This document shows, piece by piece, positions 23,790 to 28,573 of a stretch of 28,573 bases of DNA. The stretch is from the NCBI GenBank assembly GCA_002497765.1, contig DAET01000025.1:1-28573 (forward strand), written 5' to 3'. The translations under genes were made by a program, and so were the position numbers. This DNA is from Euryarchaeota archaeon UBA486. GTDB taxonomy: Archaea > Thermoplasmatota > Poseidoniia > Poseidoniales > Poseidoniaceae. Within the stretch, counting starts at the first letter, position 1. Each line of letters opens with the position of its first letter. The notes beneath the pieces are model-generated. The model saw nothing but the letters and a program-made list of their open reading frames with translations. It did no database searches and was not told the DNA's origin.

Positions 23790-25031
23790 ATGACGGAGCG
23801 AAGCACGGTTACCACCTCGCCATACACCATCGGTGTCGCCCCGTTCCGCCCCGGAGATGAGCCCTCTTTCGGAGGTGCCTTTGTCGAGCAACCGGGGGAT
23901 TTGAACCGTCCCGACCCGGCCACCTGCAGCACGGAAGACACGGCCCCTCACGCCAAGGGATTGATTCGTGTGCTCAACGACGAAGGGGAAGCCATCGGCG
24001 ATTGGGACCCTCAACTCGATGCCGCCACCCTCATCCAAGGACTGGAGTACATGATGCGGCTTCGAATTTTTGACGACCGCATGATCAAAATGCAGCGGAC
24101 CGGCAAACTCTCGTTTTACATGCGCTCCTTCGGCGAAGAAGCCGTCGCCATTGCCCAAACCATGGCGCTTGAGGAACAGGACTGGTTGTTTCCTTCCTAC
24201 CGCCAACCCGGTGCGCAGTTCGTCCGTGGACGCGACATGGTCAGCATGATTTGCCACTGCATTGGCAACACCGAAGACAACGTTCGCGGGCGCCAAATGC
24301 CGGTCCACTACACTTGGCGAGAAGGCCGATTCATCTCCATTTCCTCCCCGGTGGGTACGCAATTTTCCCAGGCCGTCGGCGTTGCCATGGCCAGCGCCTA
24401 CAAGGGCGATGATGAAGTGTGCATTTCGTGGCTTGGCGATGGAACGTCCGCTCAAGGTGACTATCACTACGCCCTCAATTTCGCTTCAACCTTCAAGCCG
24501 CCTGTCATCCTGAATGTGGTGAACAACCAATGGGCCATTTCCACGCACGTTTCTCTCGCCACCGGCGGACGCACCTTTGCCGAACGTGGCCTTGCTTACG
24601 ACATTCCGTCCTTCCGCGTCGACGGCAACGACTTCCTTGCCCTCTACAGCGTGACCAAGTGGGCTCGTGAGCGTGCTTCGGCCGGGCTCGGCCCCACACA
24701 CATTGAGGTCTACACCTACCGCGCAGGTGCTCACTCCTCCTCCGACGACCCGTCGGCCTACCGTCCGGGCAACGAATTCGAATGCTGGCCCGGCGGCGAC
24801 CCCGTCGAGCGACTCCGAGACCATCTGATGAAGATCGGCGAATGGGACGAGGAGAAGGACAAGGCACTGGCCGAGAAAATCGACAACGATGTCATGACGG
24901 CCTACAAAGAAGCCTGCGAATTCGGCGATTTGGCCTCTGGCCCCTACCCACCGGCCTCAACCATCTTTACCGAAGTCTACGAAACCGTGCCCTGGCACAT
25001 TCAAGAACAGCGAGAGGAGCTCGGGAAGTGA
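23790..25031 (+). CDS. bkdA1: 2-oxoacid dehydrogenase E1 alpha subunit (branched-chain type)
   Basis: 413 aa. With E1beta it forms the thiamine-diphosphate-dependent decarboxylase that passes the acyl group to lipoyl-E2. The TPP motif runs from GDG (216-218) to NN (245-246). FGEEAVAIAQTMAL, WLFPSYRQPGA, GRQMPVHYTW and SISSPVGTQ are the conserved blocks of the branched-chain (BCKDH) alpha subunit. HSSSDDPSAYR, the loop that in BCKDH carries regulatory serines, is also closer to BCKDH than to pyruvate or acetoin enzymes. About 75 N-terminal residues precede the conserved core, as in the Pseudomonas bkdA1 product. The SD GAGGTG lies 5 nt before the ATG. Pyruvate or another 2-oxoacid cannot be excluded as substrate. 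Confidence 0.92.
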   Translation: MTERSTVTTSPYTIGVAPFRPGDEPSFGGAFVEQPGDLNRPDPATCSTEDTAPHAKGLIRVLNDEGEAIGDWDPQLDAATLIQGLEYMMRLRIFDDRMIKMQRTGKLSFYMRSFGEEAVAIAQTMALEEQDWLFPSYRQPGAQFVRGRDMVSMICHCIGNTEDNVRGRQMPVHYTWREGRFISISSPVGTQFSQAVGVAMASAYKGDDEVCISWLGDGTSAQGDYHYALNFASTFKPPVILNVVNNQWAISTHVSLATGGRTFAERGLAYDIPSFRVDGNDFLALYSVTKWARERASAGLGPTHIEVYTYRAGAHSSSDDPSAYRPGNEFECWPGGDPVERLRDHLMKIGEWDEEKDKALAEKIDNDVMTAYKEACEFGDLASGPYPPASTIFTEVYETVPWHIQEQREELGK

Positions 25032-25040
25032 GGTGAGTAC

Positions 25041-26051
25041 ATGGCGAAAATGAACATGATTGCTGCCCTCAACTCCGCCCTCGCTCACCAACTTGAGCGA
25101 GACCCCAACGTCGTCATTTTTGGCGAAGACGTCGGCTACTTCGGCGGCGTGTTCCGTGTTACGGCTGGCCTGCAGGAGAAGTTTGGCCCCCACCGCGTCT
25201 TCGATTCACCGCTGGCCGAGGGTGGCATCGCCGCCATCGCCATGGGCATGGGGCTCAACGGTCTGCGCCCGGTAGCTGAGATTCAGTTTGCCGACTACAT
25301 CTTCCCCGCCTACGACCAAATCGTCAACGAGATCGCCAAATTGCGACACCGTTCCGGTGGCGAATTCTCGACGCCGGTCACCTTCCGCACGCCCGCAGGC
25401 GGCGGCATCAAAGGCGGCCACCACCACTCGCAATCCCCTGAATCGCAATTCACCCACACCCCCGGCCTGAAGGTGGTCTACTGTTCCAACCCTCGCAACG
25501 CCAAGGGGTTGTTGACCAGCGCCATCGAATCCAACGACCCGGTCATTTTCTTCGAGCCCAAGCGGTGTTACCGTGGCCCATTCTACGGCGACCCGCACAA
25601 CGTGCCGACGTGGAACAATCATCCCGACGGCGAAGTCCCGGAGGACTACTACGCCATTCCCCTCGAAGAAGCCAACATCGTCCGAGAAGGTTCAGCCTGC
25701 ACCGTGATCGCTTGGGGTGCCATGGTTCACGTGTGTGAGCAAGCCATCAAGAATTCTGGCGTGGATTGCGAACTCATCGACCTCCAAACCCTCGTTCCGT
25801 GGGACCGCGACACCGTCGTGAACTCCGTGAAGAAAACGGGGCGGGTCGTCATCGTCCACGAGGCGCCCAAGACCAGCGGATTCGGTGCCGAGATGAGCGC
25901 CTCCATCCAAGAGCGCTGTTTCTACCACCTTGAAGCCCCCATTCAGCGGGTCACCGGTTGGGACACGCCCTTCCCGCACACCACCGAATGGGATTACTTG
26001 CCCAGTCCATCTCGCATCGCAGAAGCCATACAAAGAACACAGGAGGAATGA
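25041..26051 (+). CDS. bkdA2: 2-oxoacid dehydrogenase E1 beta subunit (branched-chain type)
   Basis: 336 aa, normal length. It is the partner of the preceding E1alpha. The N-terminal part has FGEDVGYFGGVFRVT and the DSPLAEGGIAAIAMGMGLNG block. HHHSQSPES at about residues 127-135 matches the HSQSPE of BCKDH beta subunits; pyruvate and acetoin enzymes usually differ after HSQ. The C-terminal domain has CELIDLQTLVPWDRDTVVNS, VIVHEAPKTSGFGAE and WDTPFPHTTEWDYLPS, again BCKDH-like. The SD GAGGTGA overlaps the E1alpha stop codon, so the two subunits are likely translated together in equal amounts. The stop overlaps the SD region of the E2 gene. Confidence 0.94.
   Translation: MAKMNMIAALNSALAHQLERDPNVVIFGEDVGYFGGVFRVTAGLQEKFGPHRVFDSPLAEGGIAAIAMGMGLNGLRPVAEIQFADYIFPAYDQIVNEIAKLRHRSGGEFSTPVTFRTPAGGGIKGGHHHSQSPESQFTHTPGLKVVYCSNPRNAKGLLTSAIESNDPVIFFEPKRCYRGPFYGDPHNVPTWNNHPDGEVPEDYYAIPLEEANIVREGSACTVIAWGAMVHVCEQAIKNSGVDCELIDLQTLVPWDRDTVVNSVKKTGRVVIVHEAPKTSGFGAEMSASIQERCFYHLEAPIQRVTGWDTPFPHTTEWDYLPSPSRIAEAIQRTQEE
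26041..26046 (+). promoter_or_regulatory. Shine-Dalgarno motif setting the E2 start
   Basis: AGGAGG lies inside the last codons of E1beta, 7 nt before the ATG at 26054 but only 1 nt before an in-frame ATG at 26048. The former gives a protein starting MGKFEF, directly at the lipoyl domain. Confidence 0.7.
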
Positions 26052-26053
26052 AC

Positions 26054-27337
26054 ATGGGAAAATTTGAGTTTAAGCTGCCCGACATCGGTGAAGGTGTCGT
26101 TGAAGGTGAGATCGTTGAATGGATGGTTGCCGTTGGTGATACCGTCAAGGAAGACGACCCGATTCTCTCCGTGATGACCGACAAAGCGACCGTGGAAATC
26201 CCTGCACCCTGCGACGGCACCGTGGCCAGCATCGTCGGTGAAGCCGGCGACATTCTGCCCGTCGGTGGCGTCTGCATCGTGTTCGACGTTGACGGCGAAG
26301 GCAACGCTTCGGAAGCCTCTGAACCCGTGGCCGAGGATGCTCCCGCCGTGGAGGAGAAGGTTGAGCCTGTTGTGGAAGAAAAGGCGCCTGAGCCCGCACC
26401 AGCGCCAGCTCCCGCTGCTCCCGCTGCCGCCGCACCGGTGGCCCGTGCCGCCGGCACCAAGGCCCTCGCCTCGCCGGCTGTTCGTCAGCGAGCCCGTGCT
26501 GCCAACATCGATCTCCAATTGGTCGCCGGCTCCGGCCCAGCAGGACGCATCAGCCACGCTGACCTCGACCGACACATCGCCGGTGGCGCTGCTTCAGCAA
26601 CTCCATCGATGCCCATGGGTGGCGTGGCCAAGGTGGCCCGAAACGGCACCGAGGACATCAAGGTCATCGGCCTGCGACGCAAGATTGCAGACGGCATGAT
26701 GTCGTCCTACAGCACCATCCCTCACTTCTCCTACTTCGAAGAGGTCGACGTGACCGAACTCGAATCCCTGCGCCAACACCTCAACGCGACTCGCCCCGAG
26801 GGTGCGCCCAAGTTGACCTACCTGCCGTTCATCATGCAAGCCCTCGTGAAGGCGCTCGCTCAGCGACCCGAGTGCAACGCTCTGTACGATGACGAGGCTG
26901 GCGTGGTCACCCGCCACGAAGCCATCAACCTCGGCATTGCCACCCAAACCGACCGCGGCCTCTACGTCCCGGTGGTCAAGCACGTGGAAGCCATGGACAT
27001 CTGGCAGTCCGCTGCCGAAATGGGTCGTGTCACCCAAGCCACCCGCGACGGCAAGGCCGGCGTGGACGACTTGACCGGCTCCACCTTTACCATCACAAGC
27101 CTCGGTCGTCTTGGCGGTCTCGGTGCGACCCCCATCATCAACAAGCCCGAAGTCGGCATCCTCGGCGTTCACAACGCCAAAGACCGAGCCGTGGTGAAGG
27201 ACGGTCATGTTGTGGTTCGTCGCATCATGAACCTCTCCTCGTCGTGGGACCACCGAGTGGTCGACGGCCACGACGGTGCCAGTTTGGTTCAGTTGGTGAA
27301 GTCCTACCTCGAGCACCCTGCCACCATTTTCATGTGA
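26054..27337 (+). CDS. bkdB: Dihydrolipoamide acyltransferase (E2)
   Basis: 427 aa. Domain order: one lipoyl domain (about 1-80) with the lipoylated lysine at K44 in TDKATVEIP; an Ala/Pro/Glu-rich flexible linker; a peripheral subunit-binding domain at about 138-176 (ASPAVRQRARAANIDL, then GPAGRISHADLDRHI); a second linker; and the catalytic acyltransferase core to the end, with the active-site HRVVDG (His about 400, Asp about 404). It swings the acyl group between E1, its own active site (transfer to CoA) and E3. A single lipoyl domain is usual for branched-chain E2. It starts 2 nt after the E1beta stop. Confidence 0.95.
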   Translation: MGKFEFKLPDIGEGVVEGEIVEWMVAVGDTVKEDDPILSVMTDKATVEIPAPCDGTVASIVGEAGDILPVGGVCIVFDVDGEGNASEASEPVAEDAPAVEEKVEPVVEEKAPEPAPAPAPAAPAAAAPVARAAGTKALASPAVRQRARAANIDLQLVAGSGPAGRISHADLDRHIAGGAASATPSMPMGGVAKVARNGTEDIKVIGLRRKIADGMMSSYSTIPHFSYFEEVDVTELESLRQHLNATRPEGAPKLTYLPFIMQALVKALAQRPECNALYDDEAGVVTRHEAINLGIATQTDRGLYVPVVKHVEAMDIWQSAAEMGRVTQATRDGKAGVDDLTGSTFTITSLGRLGGLGATPIINKPEVGILGVHNAKDRAVVKDGHVVVRRIMNLSSSWDHRVVDGHDGASLVQLVKSYLEHPATIFM

Positions 27338-27347
27338 GGTGCAAGCA

Positions 27348-28573
27348 ATGAAGACAAAGCAATGCCAAGTTCTCGTCATCGGCGCAGGCCCCGGTGGCTA
27401 CGTCGCTGCCATCCGTGCCGCTCAACTCGGCCTGAAGACCATCATCGTTGAAGGCGAGCGAGCTGGCGGTACCTGTTTGATTCGCGGCTGCATTCCCAGC
27501 AAAGCCCTCATTCACGCTGCCCACACCTTCCACAACCTGGCCAAGCACGCCAGCAAGGACGGCCACATGGGCATCTCCATCCCCGGACCGGCTGAACTTG
27601 ACATGAGCAACCTCGTCGGTTGGAAAGAAGGCATTGTTGACCGCTTGAACAAAGGCGTTGAGGCGCTCTTGAAGAACGCCGGTGCTGAACTCGTAAGCGG
27701 CTGGGCGGTGTTCCAGGACGCCAAGACCGTCAAGATCGGTGAAGGCAAGGACGCCACCCTCATTCAGGCCGAGCACGTCATCATGGCCCAAGGCTCCGTG
27801 CCCATTGAACTCCCGTTCATGCCCTTCAGCGACCACGTGCTCTCCTCTCGAGAAGCCCTGTCCCTCGAAGACCTGCCCGACCACGTGGTCGTTGTTGGTG
27901 GCGGCTACATCGGGCTTGAGCTCGGCATCACCTTCCGCATGCTCGGCTCCGAAGTCACCGTCGTGGAAGCCATGGACTCGGTCCTGCCGCTGTTCGACAA
28001 GGAACTGCGACGCCCGCTTGAGCTCTTCCTCAAGAAGAACAAGATCACCGTCCACACGGGCGTGTTCGCCAAGGGCGTTGAGGATGCCAAAGGCGGCAAG
28101 GTGCAACTCAACTTCATCGACAAGAACGAGAAGGACGAGAAGAAGATGCAACACGTCATCGCCGACAAGGTGCTGGTCACGGTGGGCCGAAAGCCTGCAT
28201 CAACGGGCCTCGAAGCCACCGGTGTCGCCATGGATGAGCGCGGTTTCGTCAAGGTGAACGAGCGCTGTGAAACGAACATGAAGGGCGTCTATGCCATTGG
28301 CGACCTCTGTGATTCCGGAGAGATGCTCGCTCACGTCGCTTCCTTCCAGGGCGAAATGGTCGCCGAACTCATCGCCGGCCACAAGCGCGCTTACGACCCG
28401 GTCGCAGTCCCCGCCATCGTCTTCACCGAACCCGAAATCGTCTCGGTTGGTCTCTCACCCGACCAAGCCAAGGAGGCCGGTCACCCCGTCATTACGGGCA
28501 AGTTCCCGCTGGCCGCCAACGGCCGCTCGCTCACCCAAGAAGCCGAGAAAACCGGCGGCTTCGTCCGTGTGGT
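27348..28573 (+). CDS. lpdA: Dihydrolipoamide dehydrogenase (E3), 3' end beyond the window
   Basis: About 408 codons are present and the frame stays open to the last base, so roughly the last 60 residues are missing. It is a FAD/NAD flavoprotein that reoxidises the dihydrolipoyl arm of E2. The FAD-binding GAGPGG is at 12-17. The redox disulfide C43-C48 is in GGTCLIRGCIPSK; the residues between the cysteines (LIRG) differ from the common LNVG. The NAD site VVVGGGYIGLELG is at about 184-196. YAIGDL is the second FAD motif. The His-Glu active-site region of the dimerisation domain is outside. The SD GAGGT overlaps the E2 stop, 7 nt before the ATG. Confidence 0.95.
   Translation, partial: MKTKQCQVLVIGAGPGGYVAAIRAAQLGLKTIIVEGERAGGTCLIRGCIPSKALIHAAHTFHNLAKHASKDGHMGISIPGPAELDMSNLVGWKEGIVDRLNKGVEALLKNAGAELVSGWAVFQDAKTVKIGEGKDATLIQAEHVIMAQGSVPIELPFMPFSDHVLSSREALSLEDLPDHVVVVGGGYIGLELGITFRMLGSEVTVVEAMDSVLPLFDKELRRPLELFLKKNKITVHTGVFAKGVEDAKGGKVQLNFIDKNEKDEKKMQHVIADKVLVTVGRKPASTGLEATGVAMDERGFVKVNERCETNMKGVYAIGDLCDSGEMLAHVASFQGEMVAELIAGHKRAYDPVAVPAIVFTEPEIVSVGLSPDQAKEAGHPVITGKFPLAANGRSLTQEAEKTGGFVRV

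Noticed and set aside
25958..26053. Upstream extension of the E2 gene into E1beta
   Set aside because: AGGAGG at 26041-26046 is ideally spaced for the ATG at 26054, and the lipoyl domain begins there; the extension overlaps E1beta and has no conserved sequence.
1..28573. CRISPR arrays, inteins, insertion sequences, rRNA, selfish elements
   Set aside because: No regularly spaced short repeats, transposase or integrase motifs, intein splice motifs or rRNA segments were seen; the repeats present are coding domain repeats or the tRNA-end duplication.

Overview
The window looks like a piece of a euryarchaeal chromosome, most probably a planktonic marine member of Candidatus Poseidoniales (Marine Group II). 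The reasons are the end of an archaeal RNA polymerase A'' subunit followed by ribosomal protein L30e, an XPD-type Fe-S helicase, a tRNA-Leu, very large thrombospondin-3-like and Ig-like surface proteins with a single C-terminal membrane anchor, and a bacterial-type aerobic metabolism (class I glutamate dehydrogenase, lipoyl synthase with a 2-oxoacid dehydrogenase complex). Starts are often preceded by GGAGG/GAGGTG Shine-Dalgarno motifs. The lineage is an inference from gene content; no 16S or other taxonomic marker is complete here.

Layout. 1-389: end of the RNA polymerase/ribosomal operon (rpoA2 tail, rpl30e), closed by a small perfect hairpin. 445-4207: a 1164-aa exported protein (beta-propeller, Cys-paired calcium-type repeats, membrane anchor, short cytoplasmic tail) with a translationally coupled two-helix membrane protein. 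4219-6131 (minus): NADP-type glutamate dehydrogenase and, upstream of it, a small TerB-like helical protein. 6285-9623 (plus): a ribbon-helix-helix regulator with a possible operator at its promoter, a doubtful 66-aa gene, the XPD-family helicase and an overlapping small protein with an alpha-crystallin-like C-terminus. 9681-21671 (minus): two giant surface proteins (about 2973 and 985 aa) occupying 42 percent of the window. 21774-21857 (minus): tRNA-Leu(UAA) with encoded CCA and a second copy of its 3' end 80 bp away. 21900-22640 (minus): a short-chain dehydrogenase with the Asp-Tyr-Lys triad of pteridine reductases. 22764-28573 (plus): lipA followed by E1alpha, E1beta, E2 and E3 of a branched-chain-type 2-oxoacid dehydrogenase complex; E3 runs off the end.

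How the parts work together. The plus-strand block at the right is a self-contained pathway: LipA inserts sulfur into the octanoyl group that becomes the lipoyl arm of E2, and E1/E2/E3 use that arm to decarboxylate a 2-oxoacid; the spacing of 2-10 nt between genes and regular SD motifs argue for one transcript. The centre of the window is a cell-envelope locus. The largest protein joins an acidic TSP3 region, a transglutaminase-like domain whose usual catalytic His position reads Ala, a long array of Ig-like units, a membrane helix and a cytoplasmic DUF4129-like domain. This combination, together with the Cys-paired repeat protein at the left, is the part of the window most likely to be undescribed. 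No CRISPR array, insertion sequence, integrase or defence system was found. No gene-free stretch exceeds 300 bases.
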